Below, piece by piece: positions 36,266 to 44,803 of a DNA stretch of 64,000 nucleotides. The stretch comes from Sphingobium sp. EM0848 (lineage in GTDB: Bacteria; Pseudomonadota; Alphaproteobacteria; Sphingomonadales; Sphingomonadaceae). The stretch is from assembly GCF_013375555.1 (NCBI RefSeq), contig NZ_JABXWB010000005.1, positions 186,001-250,000 on the forward strand, read 5' to 3'. The notes beneath the pieces were generated by a model. That model worked only from the letters and a program-made list of their open reading frames with translations. It made no database searches and was not told the DNA's origin. Position 1 is the first letter of the stretch. Every line of letters starts with the position of its first letter. Both the position numbers and the translations under genes were made by a program.

Positions 36266-36329
36266 GCTTTCTTTTGCCCTATTGTTTCTCTCAATACAGA
36301 AATAACCGAATATATTGGAGGAAGGAAAG

Positions 36330-37022
36330 ATGGCTAGGCCCGCGATCCGGCGGACAGGCGACAGTGTCTTTCGCCGATCATGCCCCGACCAGATATCCGA
36401 CATGCGCTTTCGGGCGTTGCTCGGCGCCGAAGCGTGGGACAGGCTGCCGGAGGCGGTGCGGACCCGCTTTGCCAAGCGCCTGCTGCCGGGCCGTTCGGTC
36501 AGCTATGCGGGGCAGGTAATGACCTGCCGGATGAAGCCAGTGGGCTGGCTGTTGGCGCAGGCCTGCCGCCTGATCGGATCGCCGCTGCCGCTCGGCCGGG
36601 ACAGCGGCATGGCAGCGGTTGTTACCGTGACAGAGGACAGAGCCAGCGGCGGGCAGGTTTGGACCCGCATATATGCCCGCCCGCGCGGCTTTCCCCAGGT
36701 GATCCACAGCGCCAAGCGGTTCGCAGGCCCCACGGGGCTGGAGGAATATCTGGGCGCGGGCTTCGGCATAGCACTGACCGTCGAGGTGAACGCAACCGGC
36801 ATCCGCTTCCGCAGCCATCATTATTTCCTCTGCATCGGCGCCCTGCGGCTGCGCTTGCCGCGCTGGATCGCGCCCGGCGCGCTCAGCATCGATCATGAGG
36901 ACATGGGCGAGGGAGCGTTCGCCTTCACCCTGTCTCTCCGCCATCGCTTGCTTGGCGAGATCATTCGCCAAATCGGCCATTTCCACGATCAGCCTGCCTC
37001 GCAACAGGAGGTCCAGCCATGA
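36330..37022 (+). CDS. DUF4166 protein
   Basis: 230 residues from ATG 36330, preceded by the strong [50 protein letters not shown] and [37 protein letters not shown] are the DUF4166 pattern. Members often sit beside or are fused to oxidoreductases; the biochemical role is unknown. The stop overlaps the next start by four bases (ATGA). Confidence 0.85.
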   Translation: [230 protein letters not shown]

Positions 37023-38524
37023 CGACCACCCTCTGGCTTTTCATCACCCTGCAGATGATGATGGGCGCATTCGACACTTTCTATCATCATGAAGGGACCG
37101 AGCGGCTTGCCTGGCGGCATGGCCAGAGCGTGGAACTGCGCCTCCACGGCATTCGTAACCTTGCCTATATGCTGGCCTTCGCCTGTCTTGGCTGGACCAT
37201 GCCGCAGGGCGGCTGGGCAATCGCGCTGATCCTGCTGCTGGCAGGCGAACTGTTCATCACCTTGTGGGATTTCGTCGAGGAAGACCGCACCCGCCATCTG
37301 CCCGCGACCGAACGGGTCACTCATACACTGCTGACGCTCAATTACGGTGCCATCCTCGCCCTGCTGATCCCCGTGTTGCTCGGTTGGGCCAGGGAGCCAA
37401 GCGCGATCTTGTCCGTTCATTATGGCATCATGAGTTGGTTCTGCGCCATAGCCGCTTTCGGCGTGTTCGTGTCGGGCCTGCGTGACCTGGCGGCGGCGCG
37501 TCGTTGCCCGCGGCTTGTCCCGGCAGACCCCGCACCGCTCGCCGCCGCCCTTGGCCCTCGCAAAGCGGTGTTGGTGACGGGTGGCACAGGCTTTGTCGGC
37601 AGTCGATTGGTGGAGGCGCTGGCCAGCGCCGGTCATGACGTGACCGTGCTGACCCGCGACCGCGCCAAGGCGTTGCCGCTGCTTCGGGCCGGCCCGGTCC
37701 GCATCGTCACCAGCCTTGACGCGATCTCGCCCGACACGCGCATTGACGCCATCGTCAATCTGGCGGGCGAGCCGATCTCCAACAGCCCATGGACCCACGC
37801 CAAGCGCCAGCGCATCGTTCGCTCGCGGATGGGCATGACACAGGATGTTTTGCGCCTGATGCAGCGGCTCTATCATCGCCCGGAGGTGCTGGTGAGCGGA
37901 TCGGCGATCGGCATCTACGGCCTGCGCGGCGACGAGAAACTTGGCGAAAGCGATGAAGGTAAGCCCTGCTTCTCCCGCCATGTGTGTCTGCACTGGGAGC
38001 GGGCTGCGCAACGCGCTGAAGGGCTTGGCGTGCGCACCGTCTATCTGCGCACCGGGCTGGTGCTGGACGCCAGCGGCGGGATGCTGGCGCGGATGCTGGC
38101 GCCGTTCGAATATGGGCTGGGCGGCCGCTTCGGTGACGGGCGGCACTGGATGAGCTGGATTCATCGCGACGACCTCGTCCGCCTGATCGTCCATTGCCTC
38201 ACCCGGCCGGAAATCAGCGGCCCGGTCAACGGCACGGCACCGGTTCCGGTCACCAACCGCGCCTTCACCGCCGCGCTTGGCCGCGCCCTGCATCGTCCCG
38301 CCATGCTGCCGGTGCCAGCCTGGCCGCTGCGCCGGTTGTTGGGCGGCTTTGCGGAGGAATTGCTGCTGAGCGGGCAGCGGGTCTTGCCCGTTATTGCAAC
38401 CCAAAGCGGTTTCAGCTTCCGCTATCCCGATCTGGACGCGGCACTGGCTGCCATCACCGGCGCGGACAAGATAATGTTGACCGATGCGGCCGTCCGCCCG
38501 CCTGCTTTCAAGGAAGGCTGCTGA
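37019..38524 (+). CDS. membrane protein fused to a TIGR01777-type SDR (YfcH-like)
   Basis: 501 residues. Residues 1-165 hold about four membrane helices (LWLFITLQMMMGAFDTFYHHEGTERL; LAYMLAFACLGWTM; IALILLLAGELFITLWDFVEED). Residues 180-490 form an extended SDR with nucleotide loop TGGTGFVGSRLVEAL, SGSAIGIYG, and a DUF1731-type C-terminus. YfcH-like SDRs have no known substrate. The fusion of a membrane unit to this SDR is the unusual point; it suggests action on a membrane or lipid substrate, which is inference. Overlaps both neighbours closely. Confidence 0.87.
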   Translation: MTTTLWLFITLQMMMGAFDTFYHHEGTERLAWRHGQSVELRLHGIRNLAYMLAFACLGWTMPQGGWAIALILLLAGELFITLWDFVEEDRTRHLPATERVTHTLLTLNYGAILALLIPVLLGWAREPSAILSVHYGIMSWFCAIAAFGVFVSGLRDLAAARRCPRLVPADPAPLAAALGPRKAVLVTGGTGFVGSRLVEALASAGHDVTVLTRDRAKALPLLRAGPVRIVTSLDAISPDTRIDAIVNLAGEPISNSPWTHAKRQRIVRSRMGMTQDVLRLMQRLYHRPEVLVSGSAIGIYGLRGDEKLGESDEGKPCFSRHVCLHWERAAQRAEGLGVRTVYLRTGLVLDASGGMLARMLAPFEYGLGGRFGDGRHWMSWIHRDDLVRLIVHCLTRPEISGPVNGTAPVPVTNRAFTAALGRALHRPAMLPVPAWPLRRLLGGFAEELLLSGQRVLPVIATQSGFSFRYPDLDAALAAITGADKIMLTDAAVRPPAFKEGC

Positions 38525-38526
38525 CC

Positions 38527-39384
38527 ATGGCCAACGCTCTTTTCCTGCCGCCAGCCAAGCATCTGCGGCATATGCTGGTCCGGCGGATACAGGACGTCTT
38601 CAATGATCGGGATCGTGGCGAAAGGCCGGTTATCCGTTCCGACAACGCCCTCTATCCGCGCCAGTCGGTGATCTGGCGCGTGCATGGCGATGTCACGACG
38701 ATGATGATAGGCGGCGTCACCGCGTTGCTGCTCCAGATGTTGCATCCTGCCGCGCTGGCCGGCGTCTGGGACCATAGCGGCTTTCGCGGCGACATGCTGG
38801 GCCGGTTGCGGCGCACCGCCCGCTTCATAGCCGTTACCACCTTTGGCGATCGGGCTGATGCGGATGCGGCTATTGATCGGGTGTGTCAGGTGCATGAGCA
38901 TGTGAAAGGTGTTCTGCCCGATGGTACGCCCTATGCTGCCAATGATCCGCGTCTGCTCGCCTGGGTCCATGTCTGCGAGGCGATGGGTTTCCTCGACGCC
39001 TGGATCGCCTTTGCCGAACCGGGCATGAGCCGCATCGATCAAGACTGCTATTTCAAACAGGCAGCGCAGGTCGCCCGCGCGCTCGGGGCCGATCCGGTGC
39101 CCCAGAACCGTGCCGAGGCAGAAACGCTGATCGCATCATTCCTGCCGGAGTTGAAAGCCGATGCCCGCACCCACGACGTCGCCCGCATGATCCTGTCGCA
39201 ACCGGCGCCGTCCAAAGCAATGAGGCCCGCGCAGGCCATGCTGATGCAGGCATCGGTCGATATATTGCCACCTTGGGCGAAGCGGTTGCATGACCTCCCA
39301 GCGCGGCCGCTGGCGTCGCCCTTGGTTCGGGGTGGTGCCTTCATCATTGCTCATACGATGCGTTGGGCCTTCAACCACAGCTAA
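38527..39384 (+). CDS. oxygenase MpaB family (DUF2236) protein
   Basis: 285 residues from ATG 38527, 2 bases after the preceding stop. VIWRVHGDVTTMMIGGVTALLLQMLHPAALAGVWDHSGFRGDMLGRLRRTARFIAVTTFGDRADAD and HEHVKGVLPDGTPYAANDPRLLAWVHVCEA are hallmarks of DUF2236/MpaB-like proteins, heme-type oxygenases related to latex-clearing protein. His in LHPAAL and HEHV would bind heme. Substrate unknown; the operon context points to a hydrophobic molecule. Confidence 0.88.
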   Translation: MANALFLPPAKHLRHMLVRRIQDVFNDRDRGERPVIRSDNALYPRQSVIWRVHGDVTTMMIGGVTALLLQMLHPAALAGVWDHSGFRGDMLGRLRRTARFIAVTTFGDRADADAAIDRVCQVHEHVKGVLPDGTPYAANDPRLLAWVHVCEAMGFLDAWIAFAEPGMSRIDQDCYFKQAAQVARALGADPVPQNRAEAETLIASFLPELKADARTHDVARMILSQPAPSKAMRPAQAMLMQASVDILPPWAKRLHDLPARPLASPLVRGGAFIIAHTMRWAFNHS

Positions 39385-39576
39385 TGTTGTTACCTGCATC
39401 CTCGGAAAGGGGGTGCTGGGTGTGGCCACCCTTCTTGGCACTTTCGCGCTGGATAGAGTGTTTGACCTGTTCTTCTGAACACGAATGGCTAGCTTTGGCG
39501 CAGCGGTTTCCTTCATGAGCCTTGGCAGCCTTCCCGAGTCGTTTGCCGCTAACCCGCCGTTCGGGAATCGGCCCTT

Positions 39577-39894
39577 CGCAATATCGGCAAGCCGCGGATA
39601 TAGCGCCGTGCGAAAGTCGCCAATGATGTCCGGCAGCGGGTAGTTGAAGTAACGATACTCTCCCTTCCCGAAGCCGTGCCGCGCCATGATGATATGCGAG
39701 CGAAAATGGCTCTCGTCCGGATACAGCGATGCGATTTCACGGCACTGCTCAGGTCTTAGAAGTTTCGGCAGGACGGCGCAGCCCACATCGTTGAGCTCAG
39801 CGGCGACCGCATCCCAACGATAGTGCGCAATCCGTGCCTCTGCGGACGGATCCACAGAGGCCGGAGCGATGAAATCCACCAGAGGCGGCTTCAT
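39577..39894 (-). pseudogene. truncated 2OG-Fe(II) oxygenase, N-terminal part
   Basis: The first 106 codons match the front of the 2OG-Fe(II) oxygenase often linked to ada (LNDVGCAVLPKLLRPEQCREIASLYPDE-HFRSHIIMARHGFGKGEYRYFNYPLPDIIGDFRTALYPRLADIA). After ADIA the similarity ends and the catalytic double-stranded barrel with its His-x-Asp is missing. The ATG overlaps the end of the ada remnant (ATGA), so this was once a coupled operon. The gap 39385-39576 shows nothing else. Confidence 0.7.
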
Positions 39895-40157
39895 GCCATC
39901 GCTTCCTTCCGGATCAGTTCGCGCTTGCGCTCGATGCCTCAGCGATAACCCACCAGATCACCGCTGCTGCGGACCATGCGGTGGCAGGGGACGGCCAGCA
40001 CGATCGGATTGGCGGCACAGGCACAGGCGCTGGCGACCGCGCGCGGATGAGACAGCGGCGACAGCTTGTTCGCCAGATCCGTGTAGGTCGCCGTCTCGCC
40101 AGCCGGGATCGTCAGCAGCTTTTCCCAGACGCTGCGCTGGAACGGAGTGCCGCGCAT
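39891..40157 (-). pseudogene. remnant of ada-type methylated-DNA cysteine methyltransferase
   Basis: The surviving part reads GTPFQRSVWEKLLTIPAGETATYTDLANKL and NPIVLAVPCHRMVRSSGDLVGYR, with the methyl-accepting Cys in PCHR. Two defects: the 5-prime part is missing before the first Met-Arg, and a TGA at 39939-39941 replaces the Trp of the conserved GYRWG, after which the frame continues GIERKRELIRKEAMA to a TGA at 39891. The second TGA overlaps the 2OG gene start. Not functional as read. Confidence 0.75.
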
Positions 40158-40288
40158 GGCCTATCAGGCGGTGCGACTATTGAACGGCGATATTCGTCCC
40201 GAACAGTTCATAACCGGGGCGGGTGAGGAACGCGGCTCCATAGGCTGACATTCGCACGCTTGCGACAGCAAACCGCACTATCAAGTCA

Positions 40289-40855
40289 TCAGAAAGCCTT
40301 CAGGTCGGGGTCGAGCGTTAGACCTTCGTCGAGTTGTACGCCGAATGTGTTCAGGAACATAGATATCTGCGTGTAGTTCCCCACAGCAAACACCAGGTCC
40401 ATTCGCTGTTTATCCGTAAAATGCCGGCCGAGTTCGGTCCAAGTCGCTTCCCCGATGAATTGATCGGCGTGAAGTTCGTCTGTGGCGCGGATCAGAGCCG
40501 TATCCGCCGGATCCCAGCCAGCATCCGGACCTTGCTTGATCCGCTCGATCTCGTCAGCCAAGAGGCCATCATTCAGCCCAATCTCAACATGCTGTGCCCA
40601 CTCGTAGCCCGATTTGCAGAGCCAGCCGATCCGCAGAATGACCATCTCCCGCTGGCGGGGAGGGAGGGAGTTGTGCCGGAGAACATAAGCTCCCCATTGG
40701 CCGAATCGATGCAACGCTCCAGGCGCCTGGGCGATCGTGCGGAAGACGTTCAACACGCCCATCGGATCATGCCGCAGGGGCTGCAACGCCTCGGCCTGTT
40801 CCGGGGTGAGTTCGTCGTCCTGCAATGGCGCGATACGCGGCTGGCTAAGTCTCAT
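40289..40855 (-). CDS. carboxymuconolactone decarboxylase-like protein
   Basis: 188 residues. LPPRQREMVILRIGWLCKSGYEWAQHVEIG is the CMD/AhpD motif, though the usual Cys-x-x-Cys pair is reduced to one Cys with EWAQH. ADTALIRATDELHADQFIGEATWTELGRHF follows. Members include peroxidase reductases and lactone decarboxylases. Transcribed leftwards after the aldehyde dehydrogenase and oxidoreductase cluster. Confidence 0.85.
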   Translation of the reverse strand: MRLSQPRIAPLQDDELTPEQAEALQPLRHDPMGVLNVFRTIAQAPGALHRFGQWGAYVLRHNSLPPRQREMVILRIGWLCKSGYEWAQHVEIGLNDGLLADEIERIKQGPDAGWDPADTALIRATDELHADQFIGEATWTELGRHFTDKQRMDLVFAVGNYTQISMFLNTFGVQLDEGLTLDPDLKAF

Positions 40856-40974
40856 ATGTAATTCTTTCTATGGCTTGGATGGTTTGATCCAAGGTTCGAT
40901 ATGCTCGCCGATAGACGCAACCTTTCGACTATCGATCCACGAAATGAACTTCCGGCGGACGGGCCGGAAGTTCG

Positions 40975-41154
40975 TCAAGCAGCCGTGTTGGCGGGATTGT
41001 CGATATGGACTCCGCGTGCGGCCGCGGCCTCGAAAGCGTCATGTCTGGTGAGGATGGGAGCCTTGTCGAAGATTTTGGTGACTCCCGGATAGTCGGCAAG
41101 ATCCGCCCCGATGAGGCGCGCAATCTGCTGACCATAGGGTAGGTCGCCATACAT
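40975..41154 (-). pseudogene. fragment resembling a glutathione S-transferase tail
   Basis: The 59-codon frame contains GADLADYPGVTKIFDKAPILTRHDAFEAAAARG, similar in layout to the last helices of GSTs (DLSxYPxVxxIxxxxxxxPAFxAAxP). The frame is the same as that of the aldehyde dehydrogenase upstream and continues into it without a further stop apart from the dehydrogenase's own TAG. There is no thioredoxin-like front domain, so it is a remnant or a novel small gene. Low confidence. Confidence 0.3.
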
Positions 41155-41196
41155 ACGCTCGCCCTTGATCTTTTTCGTTTCGGGCCGACGTTCTGA

Positions 41197-42672
41197 CTAT
41201 TTCGCCGACTCAAGTGCGTCGGCATGAGCTTCGACCTCCTGCGCATCTCGCGGTGGGTGGCCCAGCATTGCTTTTATTTCGAGAAAGCCTTCGAAAGCCA
41301 GATCGCCCCATTCGCGGCCATTGCCCGACTGCTTGTAGCCGCCGAACGGCGCTCGCGGATCGGGCTGCGGATGATTTATTACGACCTGGCCCGTCCTCAA
41401 TCGCGCGGCGATGTCGGCGATCACCTTTGGATCCTTGCCCTGAATATATCCAGCGAGCCCATAGGGGCTATCGTTGGCAATTTCGATTGCGTCCTCGACA
41501 TCCTCATAGCCAAGGATCGAAAGCACCGGCCCGAATATTTCCTCGCGCGCGATCGCCATGTCGTTCGTCACGTTGGCAAATACGGTTGGCCGCACAAAAT
41601 AGCCCCTGTCTATTCCTTCGGGCCGGCCGGGACCGCCCGCCACGAGCGTCGCGCCTTCTGAAATGCCTTGCTCGATCAGCCTCTGGATCCTCTCATACTG
41701 CACCTTCGAGACGACCGGTCCGATGTCAGCGCCAGATCGGGGATCCCCGGCCTTGATGCTATCTGCGGCCGCGCGGGCAGCAATGACGGCCTCAGCCATT
41801 TTGGAGGCAGGTACGAGCATGCGACTGGGCGCGTTGCAGGACTGGCCCGAATTGTGCGTGACTGCCTTGACCCCGGCGACCACGGCCTCGGCAATGTCGG
41901 CGTCTTCCAGGATGATGTTGGCCGACTTGCCACCGAGCTCTTGATGGACGCGCTTGACCGTCGGCGCCGCGTTGCGCGCGACCTCCACGCCCGCTCGTGT
42001 CGATCCGGTGAACGAAACCATGTCAACGTCGGGATGGCTGCTGAGCGCTGCGCCTACGGTCGGCCCATCGCCATGCACGAGATTGAAAACGCCCGCCGGA
42101 ACGCCCGCCGCGTGCATCACCTCGGTCCAGATTTGCGCCGAAAAGGGCGAATATTCGGAAGGCTTCAGGACCATGGTGCAGCCGCATGCCAGCGCTGGCG
42201 CGACCTTGGCCGCTACCTGGTTGATCGGCCAGTTCCACGGCGTGATGAGCGCGCACACCCCGACGGGCTCATGCATTACCCACGTTGCCCCGCGCAACTC
42301 TTCGAACTTGTACGTTCGCAATGCTTCGAGCGCGGTCCATAGATGGACGTAACCGATCAATGCGTGCTGGTTCAGGGCCATCGGCGACGGCGCGCCCATT
42401 TCGTCCGTGATCGCCTCGGCCAGATCCTTGCTGCGCAATTGATAGGCCGCGATAATTGACTCGAGTAATTCGATGCGTTCGTTGCGCGAGGTCCGGCCGT
42501 AGCTGCGAAAGGCTTGCCTGGCCGCCGCCACGGCAATGTCGACATCGCTCTCATCGCCCAGATTAATCACGCCTACCGGCTGTTCGGTCGCGGGGTTGAT
42601 AATTTCCCACCGCTTGGGCTCGGTCGGGTCGACCCAAGTGCCGTCGATATAGAATTTCAGTGATTCCCGCAT
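41197..42672 (-). CDS. NAD(P)-dependent aldehyde dehydrogenase
   Basis: 491 residues. The catalytic set is complete: ALITPWNWPINQVAAKVAPALACGCTMVLKPSE, FTGSTRAG, the general base Glu in VHQELGGKSANII, and the nucleophile Cys in NSGQSCNAPSRM. ATG 42672 was chosen because GGAG stands 6 bases upstream; an ATG at 42684 is possible. The family oxidises aldehydes to acids. Substrate not deducible. With the MDR oxidoreductase upstream and TetR divergent, it may form a small detoxification or catabolic unit. Confidence 0.92.
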   Translation of the reverse strand: MRESLKFYIDGTWVDPTEPKRWEIINPATEQPVGVINLGDESDVDIAVAAARQAFRSYGRTSRNERIELLESIIAAYQLRSKDLAEAITDEMGAPSPMALNQHALIGYVHLWTALEALRTYKFEELRGATWVMHEPVGVCALITPWNWPINQVAAKVAPALACGCTMVLKPSEYSPFSAQIWTEVMHAAGVPAGVFNLVHGDGPTVGAALSSHPDVDMVSFTGSTRAGVEVARNAAPTVKRVHQELGGKSANIILEDADIAEAVVAGVKAVTHNSGQSCNAPSRMLVPASKMAEAVIAARAAADSIKAGDPRSGADIGPVVSKVQYERIQRLIEQGISEGATLVAGGPGRPEGIDRGYFVRPTVFANVTNDMAIAREEIFGPVLSILGYEDVEDAIEIANDSPYGLAGYIQGKDPKVIADIAARLRTGQVVINHPQPDPRAPFGGYKQSGNGREWGDLAFEGFLEIKAMLGHPPRDAQEVEAHADALESAK

Positions 42673-42757
42673 GTTAATCTCCATCTATCGCGAATAAAAA
42701 CTATAGAACGATCTAATATAACTGAGGCAAAAAACCCCGCTAGGTTTCGGGAAAGAC

Positions 42758-43765
42758 TTACGCGATTTCCAAGCAGATCTTGCCGAAATGTCGCTTGGCC
42801 GCCTGATGCGCGAAGGCATCTCCAATCGCTTCGAGGGGAAAGCTTGTATCAATGACGGGACGGATGTCGCTGGCTTCCAATGCATTGATCATATCCTCTT
42901 GATCCTCGCGGGAACCGACGGTGACGCCCTTGATCGCAACGTTCTTACCCATCGCTACCGCTGTTGGAACAACACCTGCCACGCCGGTCAGCACGCCGAT
43001 CAGCGCGATATGACCATCGATACGGACGGCTTGAAGCGATTGGGCCATGGTGCCGGGGCCGCCAACCTCCACCACTACATCGGCACCGCGACCGTCGGTC
43101 AGGGACATCACCGCCTGACCCCATTCGGCTTGTTGCTTGTAATTGATCAGATGGTCGGCCCCGAGTTCCTTAAGCCATTCCAGCTTGGCGTCCGACGAAG
43201 AGGTCGCAATCACCTCGCATCCCATCGCCTTGGCGAATTGCAGTGCGAAAATCGAGACGCCTCCAGTCCCTTGCGTCAGCACCACATCGCCCGGTTTTAT
43301 CCGCGCGTGGACCATAAGCGCGCGCCAGGCCGTCAGTGCGGCGCAGGGCAACGTCGCGGCCTCCATATAGCTCCAGCCTTCGGGAACCCGAGTGAAGGCG
43401 CTGGCCGGCGCTGCCACGAGTTCGGCCGCGAAGCCGTCCACATGATCGCCTGGTACGCCCGTCATGCGATCCTTCGTCGGCCTGCCGACCGGCCAATTGG
43501 GAAAGAAGAGGGAAAGTACACGATCGCCGGGCTTCAGCGTCGTGACACCCGCGCCAACCGCAACCACCTCGCCAGCGCCATCGGACATGGGAATGCGTCC
43601 ATCTGCTGCCTGGATTCGTCCGAGGACCACCCCATAGTCATGAAAATTGAGAGAGCTGGCATGAACGCGCACCAGAACCTCGCCCGATCCTGGTGTCGGC
43701 TCCGCCAGGTTCGTGACGACCAGATTCTCCAGACCGGCGGGGGCATTAACAACAGCGACCTTCAT
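42758..43765 (-). CDS. zinc-independent MDR oxidoreductase (quinone-reductase-like)
   Basis: 335 residues from ATG 43765. GroES-like front (VRVHASSLNFHDYGVVLG, GAGEVVAVGAGVTTLKPGDRV) and nucleotide loop (VVLTQGTGGVSIFALQFAKAMGCEVIATSS, LKELGADHLINY). The zinc-binding cysteines of true alcohol dehydrogenases are missing, so a quinone- or enone-type reductase is more likely. It lies 86 bases upstream of the aldehyde dehydrogenase on the same strand. Confidence 0.9.
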   Translation of the reverse strand: MKVAVVNAPAGLENLVVTNLAEPTPGSGEVLVRVHASSLNFHDYGVVLGRIQAADGRIPMSDGAGEVVAVGAGVTTLKPGDRVLSLFFPNWPVGRPTKDRMTGVPGDHVDGFAAELVAAPASAFTRVPEGWSYMEAATLPCAALTAWRALMVHARIKPGDVVLTQGTGGVSIFALQFAKAMGCEVIATSSSDAKLEWLKELGADHLINYKQQAEWGQAVMSLTDGRGADVVVEVGGPGTMAQSLQAVRIDGHIALIGVLTGVAGVVPTAVAMGKNVAIKGVTVGSREDQEDMINALEASDIRPVIDTSFPLEAIGDAFAHQAAKRHFGKICLEIA

Positions 43766-43849
43766 CCCAAATCCCTCTCGGCACAACTTCGCGTGCTTGC
43801 CGACGCGACGACCGGCATTTTCTCACTCGAAACAGGGCCACGAATCATC

Positions 43850-43889
43850 TAAACAGTGTTTGGATATGTCGGAATTTAAACATTGTAAA
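43850..43889. promoter_or_regulatory. paired operator-like sites between MDR and TetR genes
   Basis: TAAACAGTGTTT (43850-43861) is largely palindromic (AAAC-AGT-GTTT) and the related TAAACATTGTAAA starts 27 bases later (43877-43889), just before the TetR start. They are probable TetR operators. Confidence 0.45.
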
Positions 43890-43899
43890 GATTGGATCT

Positions 43900-44541
43900 G
43901 TGCGAGTGCGAATTGAGCCTGCCGCCAAGCGCGGCTACCATCATGGCGAATTGAAGGAGGCCTTGATCGTCGCCGCCGACTCCATTTTGCGGGAAGACGG
44001 CATTGAAGGGTTCTCGCTGCGCGCGGCCGCGCGTCGTGCCGGCGTCTCGCCTGCCGCGCCTGCTCATCATTTCGGAAATGCGGCGGGACTCCTTACCGAA
44101 GTCGCAATTCTTGCTCATAATCAGCTGGGGGAATATCTCGCAGCTGCGCCGCGGGGCGAAACGCCCCAGGCCCGATTACGCTCTCTCTCGCGAGCTTATG
44201 TGGAATTTGCATTGGATGAGCCGGGCCGTTTCAGACTCATGTTTCGCAAAGACCTTGTAAACCGCGAAGATCCCCGCTTCTTTGACAGCGGAGTTCGGGC
44301 GTTCACACCTTTCATAGAAACGGCGGCTCAGGCCTACGGCGGCGATCTTGCCACGATCAGTCTCGAACGCGACGCGGGCAGCGTACTTGCGGCGTGGTCC
44401 ACCGCGCACGGCATCGCGCATCTCGCCCTGGAAGACAAGTTCGCGTTCGACAAACGTGGAGCGAATAGTTCGATCTTTTTAAGCGAGTTGCTGCCAGAAA
44501 TTCTGGCCGCGCAATGGCCCGACCCTGTTGGCGCCCGTTAG
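43900..44541 (+). CDS. TetR-family regulator
   Basis: 213 residues from GTG 43900. The start YHHGELKEALIVAADSILREDGIEGFSLRAAARRAGVSPAAPAHHFGNAAGLLTEVA is a TetR helix-turn-helix with the AAPAHHF variant of this subgroup (WHG/TetR_C type). The C-terminal half has MFRKDLVNREDPRFFDSG. Divergent from the MDR oxidoreductase and likely its repressor. No good ribosome binding site is visible at the GTG, so the start is not certain. Confidence 0.88.
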   Translation: MRVRIEPAAKRGYHHGELKEALIVAADSILREDGIEGFSLRAAARRAGVSPAAPAHHFGNAAGLLTEVAILAHNQLGEYLAAAPRGETPQARLRSLSRAYVEFALDEPGRFRLMFRKDLVNREDPRFFDSGVRAFTPFIETAAQAYGGDLATISLERDAGSVLAAWSTAHGIAHLALEDKFAFDKRGANSSIFLSELLPEILAAQWPDPVGAR

Positions 44542-44803
44542 GCGACGGGCCTGTGGCGCGACGAGGGTCGGAGGGCATATGATCAATATTCCCGCAGGGT
44601 AGCAGACAAAGCGAAGATCACCATGCTGGGGATTATCGCTGGGTCACAGATATGCTGGTCGTGTGGGCAAGCGCAGAGCGCTTCCACCTCAAACGATCAG
44701 GCTTCAGCCTCGAGAATCCGGCTTGTATTGATTTCGGAATATGACAACCTCATTCCATCACAACCCGTTTCCAGTGTTGGACAGGCAAAGGGAGGGAGTT
44801 CGG

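Noticed and set aside
36989..38404. 471-codon minus-strand frame opposite the membrane-SDR gene
   Set aside because: His- and Gln-rich low-complexity shadow; the plus strand has intact SDR motifs.
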